Source of the DNA: Plantactinospora mayteni
GTDB lineage: Bacteria; Actinomycetota; Actinomycetes; Mycobacteriales; Micromonosporaceae
Length of the DNA stretch: 64,000 bases
Reading direction: 5' to 3'
Assembly: GCF_016862935.1 (NCBI RefSeq)
Contig: NZ_BONX01000033.1
Coordinates: 1-64,000, forward strand
Shown here: piece by piece, positions 9,681 through 19,758 of the stretch
How the letters are laid out: each line of letters opens with the position of its first letter
Numbering within the stretch: the stretch's first letter is position 1
The notes under the pieces: model-generated
Told to the model about the DNA's origin: nothing
The model's input: the letters and a program-made list of their open reading frames with translations, nothing else
The model's database searches: none
Program-made: the position numbers and the translations under genes

Positions 9681-12600
9681 ATGTTCTCCCGAGTCTTGGT
9701 CGCGTCCGGTGCGTTCCAGCGCCGGGTCGTCCGGCCGCTCTGTTGGGTGATGGCCGGGGTGATGTGCGTCGGCCTGGCCGAGTTGGCCAGCCCGCCGGCC
9801 TCGGCCGCACCGGCTGCTCGGGAGAAGCCGGAGGTCGTTGACCCAGCCCGGAAGGTCCCGGAGCGTTCTGCGCTGGCAGTCAAGGACCGGAAGCGGAACG
9901 AGGCGTTCGAGGCCGCAGTCCAGGAATCCGCGCCGGTCTCCTGGCCGGCGCCGGGCTCGGCGGACATTCCCGTCGCCACCGCACCTGCCGGCCGGGCCGC
10001 ATCGGCCGCCGGTGTGAAGGCTGGTGGGCTCACCGTCTCGGTCACCCCGGCCGCGACGCCGGCCAGCGAGGACAGGGCGGGGGGCGACGTCACGAGTCCG
10101 GGGCGGGTCCGGGTCGAGGTGCTGGACCGCGCGGCATCCCAACGGGCCAGGGTCGACGGCCCGGTCTTCCGGCTCGGCCGCGCTGACGGGCAACGGTCCG
10201 CCGCCAAGGTCGGGCTGACTGTCGGGTACGAGGGGATCGCCAACCTCTACGGCGGTGACTTCGGTGCCCGGCTGCGCCTGACCCGGCTCCCCGAGTGCGC
10301 GCTGAGCACGCCGGACCGGGCAGAGTGCGCGCCCGAGCCGGTGCCCACCCGCAACAATGGCGAGGACCGCACCCTCACCGCCGAGGCGACCACCCCGACC
10401 GGCGGCGGTCTCTACGCGATGGTCGCCGAGGACTCCTCTTCGCAAGGCTCCTACGCAGCCACCCAACTCTCCCCGTCGGCCAAGTGGTCGGTCTCGGCGT
10501 CCAGCGGCGGATTCACCTGGTCGTATCCGTTGCGGATGCCGCCGGTCCCCGGTGAGGGCGGACCCAACGTCGGGCTGTCGTACTCGTCGCAGGCGGTCGA
10601 CGGGCGGACCGCGACGACCAACAACCAGGGCTCCTGGATCGGTGAGGGGTTCAGCTACGAGCCGGGCCACATCGAGCGGCGGTACAAGTCGTGCAAGGAC
10701 GACGGCCATGACCAGTCCGCCGACCAGTGCTGGGCGTACGACAACGCCACGATGCTGCTCAACGGATCCTCCACCGAACTGGTCAGGGACGGCAACACCT
10801 GGCGGCCGGCCAGTGACGACGGCTCCAAGATCGAGAAGCTGACCGGCGCGACGAACGGCGACGACGACGGCGAGTACTGGCGGATCACCACGGTCGACGG
10901 GATCCAGTACTACTTCGGGCTGAACCGGCTGCCCGGCTGGTCCGCGAACAAGGAGGAAACCCTCTCCACCTGGACCGTGCCGGTCTACGGAGACGACACC
11001 GTCAACGGCGTCGACGAGCCCTGCAAGAAGCCCACCTTCGCGGAGTCATACTGCGACCAGGCATGGCGGTGGAACCTCGACTACGTCAAGGACCGCAACG
11101 GACAGGTCGTCTCGTACTTCTACGGCCGGGAGAGCAACTACTACGCGCGTGGCGGGCGTACCGACGTCAACGGCGACGAATACCACCGGGGCGGCTGGCT
11201 CAAGCGGATCGACTACGGCCAGCGGGACGGCGCCGTCTACAGCAGCAACGCTCCTGCGCGGGTCCGGTTCGACACCGCGGAGCGGTGCCTGGCCGCTCCC
11301 GCCGACTGCGATCCAGAAGACCTGACCGACGCCACCGCCGCACGCTGGCACGACGTGCCGTGGGACCGCAACTGCGTCAAGGACACCAAGTGCAAGCTGG
11401 ACCAGGTCAGTCCGACGTTCTGGACCCGGAAGCGGCTTACCGCCGTCACGACGGAGGTCCGGGGGGCCAGCGGGTGGACGCCGGTCGACCGGTGGAAGCT
11501 TGAGCACCTGTTCACCGACAACGGCGACGGCAGTCGGACCCTCTGGCTCTACAAGCTGACTCATACCGGGTTGGTCAACGGCAGCATCGACATGCCGTAC
11601 ATCGAGTTCGCCGGCCTACAGAAGCCGAACCGGATCGACAAGACCGGGGACCAGGTCGCGCCGCTGGTCCGGTTCCGGCTGGCGACCGTCTACACCGACA
11701 CCGGTGGTCAGATCGACATCACCTACGCGGACGAGGACTGCAACGAGGGCAACCTCCCGACCCCGGGCAACAGCACCCGACGCTGCTATCCGGTGAAGTG
11801 GGATCCGACCGGTACCGAGAACGACATCACCGACTGGTTCCACAAGTACGTTGTCGCCGAGGTGATCGGCACCGACCGGACCGGTGGCGCCCCGGACATG
11901 GTCACCCGCTACAAGTACCACGGCGACGCGGCCTGGCGGCACAGCGAGCCAGACGGGATCACCAAGGCCGAGGACCTGACCTGGAGCGAGTGGCGCGGCT
12001 ACGGCCGGGTCGAGGTGACCAGCGGCAGCGGCCAGACCATGACCACCAGGAACGAGTACTACTACCTGCGCGGCATGCACGGCGACAAGAACCCGGCCGG
12101 CGGAACCCGCTCGGTCACCGTCACCGACTCGACCGGGACCGCCCACGTCGACCACGACGAGTACTCCGGCTTCGAGTACGAGAGCAAGTCGTTCGACGGT
12201 GCGACCGAGGTCACGAAGTCGCTCGGCACGCCGTGGCGACACAACACCGCGACCGAGTCGCACAGCGGGATGACCAAGCGGGCGTACTTCGTCAACACCA
12301 CCGCCACCCGTAGCCTGACCGCACTGGGCTCCGGCCAGTGGCGGGAGACCAGGAGTTCCTCGGTCTTCGAAACGACCTACGGCCGGATCGTACAGAGCGA
12401 GAACGAGGGCGACGTCAGCAAGGACGGTGACGAGGACTGCACCCGGTCGACCTACGTGGACAACCCAGCGGTCCACCTCTATTCCCTCATCGCTCGGACC
12501 GAGACGGTGTCGGTACTGTGCTCGGCCACACCGGACCGCCGGACGCAGGTCCTCAACGACATCCGGACCTGGTACGACGGCAAGGCCTACGGGGTCCCGC

Positions 12601-15600
12601 CGACGACGGGCAATCCCACCCGGTCCGAACGGCTCGCCAGCCACGACGGCACCACTCCAACCTACTTGCGGGTCGCCGAAGGGACGTTCGACAGCTACGG
12701 TCGGCCACTGATCGCGACCAACGCGCTCGGTGAGGTAACCCGCACCACCTATACCGAGACGCACGGCCTGACGACGAAGGTTGTCCAGGTCAATCCGCTG
12801 GAACATGAGACCGTCACCGACTACCACCCGGCCTGGGGCACCCAGATCAGCGTGCAGGATCCGAACGACTACAAGACGCTTTCGGAGTACGACCCGCTCG
12901 GCCGGCTGGCGAAGGTGTGGCTTCCAAACACCAGCACGGTGCCGGGACTGGCGCCCAACTTCAAGTACACCTATCTGATCGAGGCTGACAAGGCGGTCGC
13001 GGTCAGGTCGGAGGAGCGGCGCGTCGACGCCACCTACCGGGTCAGCTACCAGTTGTACGACGGGTTCCTGCGGGCCAGGCAGTCCCAGACCGAGGGACCG
13101 GGCACGCTCCGCCTGGTCGCCGACACCTTCTACACGCCTACCGGGCAGGTCGACAAGACCTACGACCCATACCCGGCGGTCGGTGCCCCACGCGCCGAGA
13201 TACTTCCAGTCAACAACGGCGACGTGGACGGACAGACCCTCTTCGTCTACGACGGCGCGGACCGGGTCGCGCATGAGATCTTCGCCGTCGCCGGAGTGGA
13301 GAAATGGCGCACGACGACGACCTACGGAGGTGACTGGGTTTCCGTCGACCCGCCGGAAGGCGGAACGCCGCGCACCACGTTCACCAACGCCCTCGGCAAG
13401 GTCGTGGAGATTCGGCAGTACAAGGGCAGCGGACCGTCCGGCGACGCCGACAAGACCGAGTACACCTACACGTCGGCCGGCCACCTCGCGACGATGAAGG
13501 ACCCGGCGGGCAACATCTGGCGCCACACATACGACCAGCGGGGCCGGAAGATCGAGACGGTCGACCCGGACGCCGGCACCTCGACCTACCGTTACGACGA
13601 CCTCGACCGGCTGGTCAGCAGCACCAACGGCACCGGCAAGACGATCAGCCACACCTTTGACGAGATCGGCCGCAAGACCGCCACCTACCACGGCGCGGCC
13701 GAGACCGGTGAACTACTCAGCCAGTGGCGATACGACGACCCGACGCTGGGGCAACTCGCGAGCACCACCCGATACGCCGACGGTGCCGAGTACACCACCT
13801 ACTACACGGACTACGACGAGTTCTATCGGCCGCACCAGACCTGGTACGACGTGCCTGCGGCGGCCGGCGCGGAACTGGCCGGGTCCTACGGCTTCGGTAC
13901 GGAATACAACTGGGACGGCACGGTCCAGTCGGTCGGCATGACCGACGGCGGCGGCCTACCGTTTGAGGTCGTCGTGAACGAGTACGACAGCCTGCGGCGG
14001 CTGATCGGCACCGAGGGTGTCGTGCCGTACCTGACCGCCGTCGACTACACGTCGACCGGCGAGGTACTCCAGTCGCAGATCGCGCTCGGGTCGGGGCTGG
14101 TGTGGTCGACGTACGAGTACGAGCAGGGCTCGAAGCGGCTTAGCCGGCACCGGTTGGACCGGAGCACCGCACCGGTCGTCGACATCGATGCGCGCTACGG
14201 CTACGATCCGGCGGGCAATGTCACGTCGATCGCGGACACGCCCAGCGGGATCCGCGACATCCAATGCTTTAACTACGACTACCTGCGCCAGCTCGTCCAG
14301 GCGTGGGCCACGGCCAGCACCGCGACCGATCCGTGCGCCGGGGGACCGGCGACCAGTGGGGTCGGTGGGGTCGCGCCGTACCACCACTCCTACACCTACG
14401 ACGTGGTCGGCAACCGGACAACCGAGACCCAACATCCGGCGGGCGGCTCGTCCCTCGTCGAGCGCGAATACGAGTACCCGGAACCGGGCCAGCCGCAGCC
14501 ACACACGCTGACCCAGGTGACCGAGCGGACCTCGGCCGGAGATCGGCTGTATACCTACGAGTACGACGACGCGGGCAACACGACCCGGCGTACCGCCGTC
14601 GGCGAAGACCAGGAGCTTGTCTGGAACCCGGAGGGGCGGGTCGAGTCGGTCACCGAGGCCGGCCGGACCACCAGCTTCGTCTACGACGTGGACGGTGGTC
14701 GGATACTGCGCAAGGAGCCGGACGCCACAACGCTCTACCTGCCGGGGATGGAGTTGCGGCTCGACCACGCGACGAGGGCGGTCGACGGTACCCGGTACTA
14801 CCCGGTGCCGGGCGGTGGTTCGATCGTACGCAAGGCCGACGGGCTGTCGTACCTGGCCGCGGATCAGCACGGTACCGGGCAGGCGGTGGTGGCCGAGGAC
14901 GGGAGCATCATTCACCGCCGGTCGACGCCGTTCGGCGGTCCGCGCGGCGTGCAGCCACCGAGCACGAGCTGGCCGACGGAGAAGGGCTTCGTCGGCGGCA
15001 CCCAGGACTCCACCACGGGTCTCACGCACCTCGGCGCCCGGGAGTACGACCCGGCGATCGGCCGGTTCATCAGCGTCGACCCCGTGCAGGACCTGATGGA
15101 TCCGCAGCAGTGGAACGGCTACAGCTATGCCAACAACGACCCGGTCACCCGTTCCGACCCGACAGGCTTGCTGCCCGACGACGTGTACGCCGGTCGGATC
15201 GGCTCGCTGGAGGCGGCGTCATACTCGAACAGCCCGTACAAGAAGCACTACCGGAACGGTGCCAAGATCGCCGCGGAGCGGGATCGGAAGCGGCGGGAGC
15301 GGATCAACGAGCAGAAGCGGCGGCTTCGCGAGGCCACCTGGCGCCAGGACCGGGCTGAAACGAAGGTGCCCGTGCCGTTCGACGGCTTGCGGATTCCGCC
15401 GGGGGCGCCTCCGGGCCTCGAAGAGGCATACCGGGAGGCCAAGGGTACGTACTACCGGATGTATGGTGGCGACTATTGCAACTTCGAATGTTCATGGGAT
15501 GCTACTAGTGTCCTTATGATTGCTTGTGGCGCAATGGATTGCGGCGATTATGAATGGCAGATAATCAAGCTGCATGCTATTGCGAACGCGGAGGAATTCG

Positions 15601-16517
15601 GCACCGGCTCTGGTCGAGGAGCAGGCGGCAAGAGCGGGGGCCGAAAAGGCGGCAAGAGTGGTGGCTCGTGCGAGAGCAACAGCTTCACCGGCGGCAGTCG
15701 AGTGCGGATGGCCGACGGGACCTCAAAACCGATCGATGAGGTAAAGGTCGGCGACCAAGTCGTCGCAACCGACCCGGAGACCGGAGAGACGGCGGTCAAG
15801 ACAGTTGTGGCCACGATCGTTGGCCAAGGTGTGAAGAACCTGGTCGAGATCTCCGTTGATCTCGACGGTGCGGCTGGCGGGGCCACTGGCGCGGTAGTGG
15901 CGACCGCAGGACATCCGTTCTGGCTGCCGGAGCTGAAGGCGTGGCTGCCGGCGACTGAGTTGCAGGTTGGCCAACTCGTCCAGACCGCGGCCGGCACTTG
16001 GGTTCAGATCACCGCAATCAAGCGCTGGACCGAGATCACCACTGTTTACAACCTGACCGTCGACGACATCCACACGTACTATGTAGAGGCCGGCAACGCA
16101 CCCATTCTCGTACACAACTGCAATGACTTGATTAGTAATGCCGAGGGATATGATAATAGCGGCGCCCTCGGAGGCCATAAAGATGGTGCAGGTTTCCCTG
16201 GGGTGTATGATCTGGAGACCGGACTCTTCCGAGCGCAGCGGAGCGTAGAGGACCGCTCGCCTGATGATTCCCCGAACATCGTTCTGCGGCAGGGCGGGCA
16301 CGGTCAGATCAATTTCGAACACTTCAATATGTCAAAGCGGACTGTGGCGTTCACTATTATTCTCGAGGAGGGTGGGCTGTCCATTAAGTGGGGATCTGGA
16401 CTGAATGGTAGAAACTTCGGGAACCGCTATGCGCCTCATGAATATCGGCAACAGGTTAGAGATGCCGTCTCTGCCGCAACCGGTCGGAAAGTGTGGGACA
16501 AGGAGCCGGGTTTGTGA
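9681..16517 (+). CDS. RHS-repeat polymorphic toxin with Hint domain and C-terminal toxin tip
   Basis: A 2278-aa secreted RHS protein. Signal-like N-terminus (FQRRVVRPLCWVMAGVMCVG). The long middle is made of YD repeats (e.g. YDPAGNVTSI) forming the RHS shell, closed by the core motif LGAREYDPAIGRFISVDP and DPTG near residue 1830. A low-GC linker follows, then a Hint (pretoxin) protease domain from catalytic Cys1997 (CESNSFTGGSRV) through the His of TAGHPFW to VHN at 2144-2146, which should cut itself off the tip. The tip, about 2147-2278, is a 132-aa domain I do not recognise; it contains GGHGQINFEHF and ends RKVWDKEPGL. The stop overlaps the next gene by 4 bp. A contact or secreted toxin against competitors is the expected role; the toxic activity is unknown. 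Confidence 0.93.
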   Translation: MFSRVLVASGAFQRRVVRPLCWVMAGVMCVGLAELASPPASAAPAAREKPEVVDPARKVPERSALAVKDRKRNEAFEAAVQESAPVSWPAPGSADIPVATAPAGRAASAAGVKAGGLTVSVTPAATPASEDRAGGDVTSPGRVRVEVLDRAASQRARVDGPVFRLGRADGQRSAAKVGLTVGYEGIANLYGGDFGARLRLTRLPECALSTPDRAECAPEPVPTRNNGEDRTLTAEATTPTGGGLYAMVAEDSSSQGSYAATQLSPSAKWSVSASSGGFTWSYPLRMPPVPGEGGPNVGLSYSSQAVDGRTATTNNQGSWIGEGFSYEPGHIERRYKSCKDDGHDQSADQCWAYDNATMLLNGSSTELVRDGNTWRPASDDGSKIEKLTGATNGDDDGEYWRITTVDGIQYYFGLNRLPGWSANKEETLSTWTVPVYGDDTVNGVDEPCKKPTFAESYCDQAWRWNLDYVKDRNGQVVSYFYGRESNYYARGGRTDVNGDEYHRGGWLKRIDYGQRDGAVYSSNAPARVRFDTAERCLAAPADCDPEDLTDATAARWHDVPWDRNCVKDTKCKLDQVSPTFWTRKRLTAVTTEVRGASGWTPVDRWKLEHLFTDNGDGSRTLWLYKLTHTGLVNGSIDMPYIEFAGLQKPNRIDKTGDQVAPLVRFRLATVYTDTGGQIDITYADEDCNEGNLPTPGNSTRRCYPVKWDPTGTENDITDWFHKYVVAEVIGTDRTGGAPDMVTRYKYHGDAAWRHSEPDGITKAEDLTWSEWRGYGRVEVTSGSGQTMTTRNEYYYLRGMHGDKNPAGGTRSVTVTDSTGTAHVDHDEYSGFEYESKSFDGATEVTKSLGTPWRHNTATESHSGMTKRAYFVNTTATRSLTALGSGQWRETRSSSVFETTYGRIVQSENEGDVSKDGDEDCTRSTYVDNPAVHLYSLIARTETVSVLCSATPDRRTQVLNDIRTWYDGKAYGVPPTTGNPTRSERLASHDGTTPTYLRVAEGTFDSYGRPLIATNALGEVTRTTYTETHGLTTKVVQVNPLEHETVTDYHPAWGTQISVQDPNDYKTLSEYDPLGRLAKVWLPNTSTVPGLAPNFKYTYLIEADKAVAVRSEERRVDATYRVSYQLYDGFLRARQSQTEGPGTLRLVADTFYTPTGQVDKTYDPYPAVGAPRAEILPVNNGDVDGQTLFVYDGADRVAHEIFAVAGVEKWRTTTTYGGDWVSVDPPEGGTPRTTFTNALGKVVEIRQYKGSGPSGDADKTEYTYTSAGHLATMKDPAGNIWRHTYDQRGRKIETVDPDAGTSTYRYDDLDRLVSSTNGTGKTISHTFDEIGRKTATYHGAAETGELLSQWRYDDPTLGQLASTTRYADGAEYTTYYTDYDEFYRPHQTWYDVPAAAGAELAGSYGFGTEYNWDGTVQSVGMTDGGGLPFEVVVNEYDSLRRLIGTEGVVPYLTAVDYTSTGEVLQSQIALGSGLVWSTYEYEQGSKRLSRHRLDRSTAPVVDIDARYGYDPAGNVTSIADTPSGIRDIQCFNYDYLRQLVQAWATASTATDPCAGGPATSGVGGVAPYHHSYTYDVVGNRTTETQHPAGGSSLVEREYEYPEPGQPQPHTLTQVTERTSAGDRLYTYEYDDAGNTTRRTAVGEDQELVWNPEGRVESVTEAGRTTSFVYDVDGGRILRKEPDATTLYLPGMELRLDHATRAVDGTRYYPVPGGGSIVRKADGLSYLAADQHGTGQAVVAEDGSIIHRRSTPFGGPRGVQPPSTSWPTEKGFVGGTQDSTTGLTHLGAREYDPAIGRFISVDPVQDLMDPQQWNGYSYANNDPVTRSDPTGLLPDDVYAGRIGSLEAASYSNSPYKKHYRNGAKIAAERDRKRRERINEQKRRLREATWRQDRAETKVPVPFDGLRIPPGAPPGLEEAYREAKGTYYRMYGGDYCNFECSWDATSVLMIACGAMDCGDYEWQIIKLHAIANAEEFGTGSGRGAGGKSGGRKGGKSGGSCESNSFTGGSRVRMADGTSKPIDEVKVGDQVVATDPETGETAVKTVVATIVGQGVKNLVEISVDLDGAAGGATGAVVATAGHPFWLPELKAWLPATELQVGQLVQTAAGTWVQITAIKRWTEITTVYNLTVDDIHTYYVEAGNAPILVHNCNDLISNAEGYDNSGALGGHKDGAGFPGVYDLETGLFRAQRSVEDRSPDDSPNIVLRQGGHGQINFEHFNMSKRTVAFTIILEEGGLSIKWGSGLNGRNFGNRYAPHEYRQQVRDAVSAATGRKVWDKEPGL

Positions 16518-16927
16518 TTGCTGTTAATCGGCTTCCTGTGCCACCCGTTCTGGTCGAGGTGGTTGAGAGTGGGCGTTGGGCTCCCCCGGCTGACAGCCGG
16601 CTAATGTACGCAGTTTTCGGCGAGGAGCCGGACTATCCGGCATTTTACAGTTTGAAGGCTATGGCCGAGCAGACCGAAGGTCTATTCAGTCTCGACGCTG
16701 ATATTCTGACTTGGTACCTGGGTGGCGATGATGGCGTTGATCAGCCCGGAGCCATAACTGTCAATCGCACTGTGCTTATCGGCGATCTGGGCATAGAGCG
16801 GCCTTTTGCGCTTGACTACTCCAGATCAATTTCAGATCCAGACGTGGTATTTTTCGCCCAGAATGGACGATGGCGGCAGGTCGCGCCGAATATCGCTACC
16901 TTTCTGATGCTTCTTGACATCTCGTGA
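16514..16927 (+). CDS. Probable immunity protein, SMI1/KNR4 (SUKH)-like
   Basis: A 137-aa protein. Its GTG start (16514-16516) overlaps the toxin stop codon as GTGA, with AGGAG 8 nt upstream, so translation is coupled to the toxin. The C-terminal half has the pattern TVLIGDLG...PFALDY...PDVVFF...GRWRQVAPNIATFL, which closely resembles the end of SMI1/KNR4 superfamily immunity proteins; no closer family is assignable by eye. GC content is lower than in the RHS body, matching the toxin tip. Toxin tip and immunity gene were therefore probably acquired together. It should bind and neutralise the tip domain in the producing cell. Confidence 0.72.
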   Translation: MIAVNRLPVPPVLVEVVESGRWAPPADSRLMYAVFGEEPDYPAFYSLKAMAEQTEGLFSLDADILTWYLGGDDGVDQPGAITVNRTVLIGDLGIERPFALDYSRSISDPDVVFFAQNGRWRQVAPNIATFLMLLDIS

Positions 16928-16989
16928 TGGGGGAACTGGATAGGTCCCTGAATCGAGGTCGCGTGGGAGCCGTGTGGGAGTCCTGGTGG

Positions 16990-17363
16990 TCAGGCGGTGG
17001 TGGGGATCCAGGGGTTGCCGGTGGCGGCGGTGATGAGGGCGTCGAGCGTGTTGATGCCGTCCCGGGTGGCGGTGGCGGTGTAGCTGCGGATCGCGGCGAA
17101 GTGTTCGGCTCCGGTCAGGGTCCGCATGCTGCCGGAGGCATCCTCAGTTTCGGCATGCGGATGGTGCGCTCCGCCGGATTGTTGTCGAACGGGACGGCGG
17201 GGTTGGTGACGAAGCGCAGGTAGTCGTCGCGGCGGTCGCGGAGCCGCATGAACAGGGCGTGGTGTTTGCGTTCCAGTTTGCTGGCGCGGGCGGCGGTGGC
17301 TTGGGCGCCGAGCACGACCGCGCTGCGCAGCACGTGTAGGTGGCGGGCGAGGTCGGCCTCATT
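16990..17363 (-). pseudogene. IS66-family transposase remnant (C-terminal end, frameshifted)
   Basis: On the minus strand, FDNNPAERTIRMPKLRM is the conserved IS66 DDE-transposase motif. The frame then breaks, and the expected continuation SGSMRTLTGAEHFAAIRSY resumes in another frame and ends PWIPTTA at a TGA at 16992-16990. Only the last ~120 codons remain, and no terminal inverted repeats are visible. The upstream boundary is the junction with the duplicated segment at 17364. Confidence 0.85.
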
Positions 17364-18197
17364 AGGCTCATCCACGAGGCTCCAGGGTAGTCCTGGTTGC
17401 CAAGCCGGGTCAGCGCCCGAAGCCGCGGACCGCCGCCGAGCACATGGAACCTGTCACGTTACTCCGCGACCACCTCGCGCACCAGTTCGCGGTCCCGTTC
17501 CGCGAACGCCCTGAGCGCCGCGGCCATCCGGTCGGCGCGCTCGGCTGCCGGGAGTTGCCCGCCTGGATCGATCTCGAGTACCGCGTGCTTGGCGGCGAAC
17601 CTGGCCAGGGTCCGCCGGGTCGCGACCCGGACCCGGTCGAAGAACGTCGCCTGGATTTGCGGCAGCGTCGGGACGGACAACGGGTCGCAGATGTAGGCGG
17701 TGGACGCCTCGAGGACCTTGCCGCCCTGGATCGGCGGGTGGGTCAGCAGCATCGTCAGGGCCACCGCGAGGTGTCCCCGGGCGACCTCCGATCGCGGCTC
17801 GTACACGTCCCCATGACCACGTAGCGACGGATGCACGCACAGGTTGCGGTCCTCACGGATCCGCTCCAACTCGCGTACACCGATCGAGTCGATCAACTCC
17901 AAGCTGGCGGCCTTGTCCAGCAGCGTCGCCTCAATGGTCTGCATCGCACGCACGCCCTCTCTGGTCAAGCCCTTGGCTTGGGCCCTTGCGAACTCGTCGC
18001 GGAACGGGACGGCCGCGTTGTCACCGTCGTCGGCGAGGCGGGTGAGTTTGGTGATGATGTCCGCGGTGACAACGATCCACGTCACCGCGATGCTGGCCCG
18101 GATCGCGCCGGAGTTTGTAGCAGCGCCACGCCTCCTCGACCAACGGCCGGCTACTCGGACTCCACACCTGCGACACAAGGGTTTCCAGCTGCGCCAC
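17364..18197 (-). pseudogene. Broken copy of the HEPN-like gene
   Basis: The counterpart of the intact gene at 25653-27074. The start region (VAQLETLVSQVW, GTG at 18197) is conserved. An extra T near 18115 shifts the frame after EEAWRCY. Beyond it the other frame continues with NSGAIRASIAVTW and keeps the RNLCVH motif. A TAA at 17461-17459 replaces the glutamine codon of copy B, and the rest of the gene is lost at the IS66 junction. There are therefore three independent inactivating lesions. Confidence 0.88.
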
Positions 18198-18314
18198 CCG
18201 CACCAATCCTCCGCCCGCGCGCCCGACGACCCACGGCCAGGCGACCGAGTACCGGAGCCTACGACGCACACCCACGTCGCCGCACCACCGTTACCAGAAC
18301 GGCCCGGGTCCGAG

Positions 18315-18722
18315 GAACGCGTACGGTCAGCCGGATCCGCGTGCCTGACCGGCCCGGCGGCGGTGTGACGCTCGAAGTCCGGCTGCCCCCGCATCCCGAG
18401 ACGGCTTCCACCGCGGTCGGCATGCTGCTGCTGACCGTACCTGCGTGGCCACGGCAGGCTCCTGCGGTGTGTCCTGGTTGCGGCGCAGCTGACGCCGGAT
18501 TTCCTTGCCGGGTTTGCCGGCGTCGAGGACGAGGCGGGCGGTGGCTTCGGCCGCTGCCCGTTGCGACTCGGGTAGGACGCTGGTGTAGGTGTCCGCGGTC
18601 ATCATAATGGTGGCGTGGCCGAGCTGGTCCTGGACCGCTTTCAGGTCGGCGCCGGCGGCGCATGCCAGGGTGGCGGCGCCGTGTCGCAGGTCGTGCAGCC
18701 GGATCGGCGGCAGCCCCGCCCG
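18315..18722 (-). pseudogene. Broken copy of integrase 2 (C-terminal part)
   Basis: The minus strand encodes RAGLPPIRLHDLRHGAATLA and QLGHATIMMTADTYTSVLPES, the HxxR and Tyr motifs of a tyrosine recombinase, almost identical to the gene at 27202-28656. Everything upstream of these motifs is missing at 18722. No start is available, so it cannot make a working integrase. Confidence 0.88.
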
Positions 18723-18735
18723 GTTGATCTGATGC

Positions 18736-18921
18736 TTGCTGGTCGGCATCCCGCTCACCGACGACGAACGCGCCGCGGCCGATAACGACCACGCCGCCGT
18801 CGACCGTCTCCTGCAAGGCCTCGCCGACGTCGCCACCCCAGCCGGCCCGACGCCGAACCAGCTACGCGCCGAACCCGGCAAACTGTTGCCCCTGACCGTT
18901 TTGCCTGCACCCAGCGCCTGA
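18736..18921 (+). CDS. Short ORF or gene remnant of unknown origin
   Basis: A 61-codon plus-strand frame, LVGIPLTDDERAAADNDHAA and on through GLADVATPAGPTPNQLRAEP, with coding-like composition. It starts right at the junction with the truncated integrase, so it may be the tail of a longer gene cut by rearrangement. I do not recognise the family. The surrounding 18722-19067 shows nothing else. Confidence 0.3.
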   Translation: MLVGIPLTDDERAAADNDHAAVDRLLQGLADVATPAGPTPNQLRAEPGKLLPLTVLPAPSA

Positions 18922-19067
18922 CGCCCCTACCCACGCGACAGCGGTGCATGATGGTCGTGTGGAGGCACACCTGGAATGGCAGCTCAACAGCACCCTCAGC
19001 ATCGGGCCGTGGCCAGTGCATGTCAGCACCGACGCCAGCCACGCTCGGCTGCGCGATCTGGACTCGC

Positions 19068-19524
19068 TCACAGAATCAATCGGCAGACGTTGCCCTCGAC
19101 CGCGCCGCTGCTGCAGCGCAGGGTGAGGCGGTTGCGGATAGCGTCGTAGTCCTTGAGCAGGCCGGCGGCGAAGCCGGCCAGCTGCGCGACGCCGCTGGCC
19201 TTGGCCTGGGCGACCCAGGTGTCCAGGTGCTGGCCCTGACGTTGGCGCAGCATGCCGGTGAAGTCGCTGACCAGCTGCTCGACGGTGCTCAGGCTGTCAC
19301 ACCGGGCGAGGATGCGGGCCAGGCCGCGCTGCTCGTCGTCGCTGCGCTCGCTGGCGGGCCGGATGATCCAGCCGGTCACTTCCCTGGGTTTCGGCGCGAC
19401 CGCGGTCACGGCGGTCGGTTTGATCGTGCCGTCCCGCCAGCCCTGCAGCAGCCGGCACACCGTGCGGGTGCTGCCGCGGTAGCCGCGTTCGCGTAGTTCG
19501 GTGGTCAGCCGGACGGCGTTCCCT
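19068..19524 (-). pseudogene. ISL3-family transposase remnant
   Basis: The minus strand reads LTTELRERGYRGSTRTVCRL, then GWIIRPASERSDDEQRGLA, and ends LTLRCSSGAVEGNVCRLIL before a stop. This is the C-terminal region of ISL3 transposases, whose usual end (EGxVxRIKxxKRQMYGRA) is cut off. The 5' half is absent; upstream sequence changes abruptly at 19525 to a motif shared with the duplicated segments. No inverted repeats seen. Confidence 0.82.
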
Positions 19525-19558
19525 GAACGCGCACCGTCAGCCGGATCTGCGTGCCCGA
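19525..19558. repeat. 34-bp motif shared with both duplicated segments
   Basis: This 34-bp stretch matches 18315-18348 at 30 of 34 positions and 27190-27223 at 29 of 34, with no gaps. In the two other sites it marks the boundary between the integrase 3' end and the region upstream of the HEPN-like gene. Here it directly abuts the ISL3 remnant. It may be the scar of a third copy of that segment. Confidence 0.6.
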
Positions 19559-19758
19559 GCGTGTACTGTTCGGAAACTCGGTCGCAGGCGCTGACGTGCG
19601 ACTTTGTCCGCTGTGGAATTGATGACTGGCGGCATGCTGCGGGGGCATGATCCTGTCGTTCGGTTACCTGATTCTTTGTCAGCCACTGCCCCGCGATCGG
19701 GGCGCGTCGTTCACCCCGCAGGTTGTGGCCAGGCGGCAGCGGCTCGAGTTCGTCGTGG

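Larger units (their letters stand above)
17364..18722. repeat. Duplicated segment, copy A (decayed)
   Basis: This 1.36-kb stretch aligns along its length with 26241-27598 (copy B) in the same orientation, with a low level of substitutions and a few 1-2 nt indels. It holds the 5' part of the HEPN-like gene and the 3' part of the integrase gene, both complete in copy B. The left edge abuts the IS66 remnant. The right edge abuts unrelated DNA after the shared CCCGCCCG. Confidence 0.9.
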
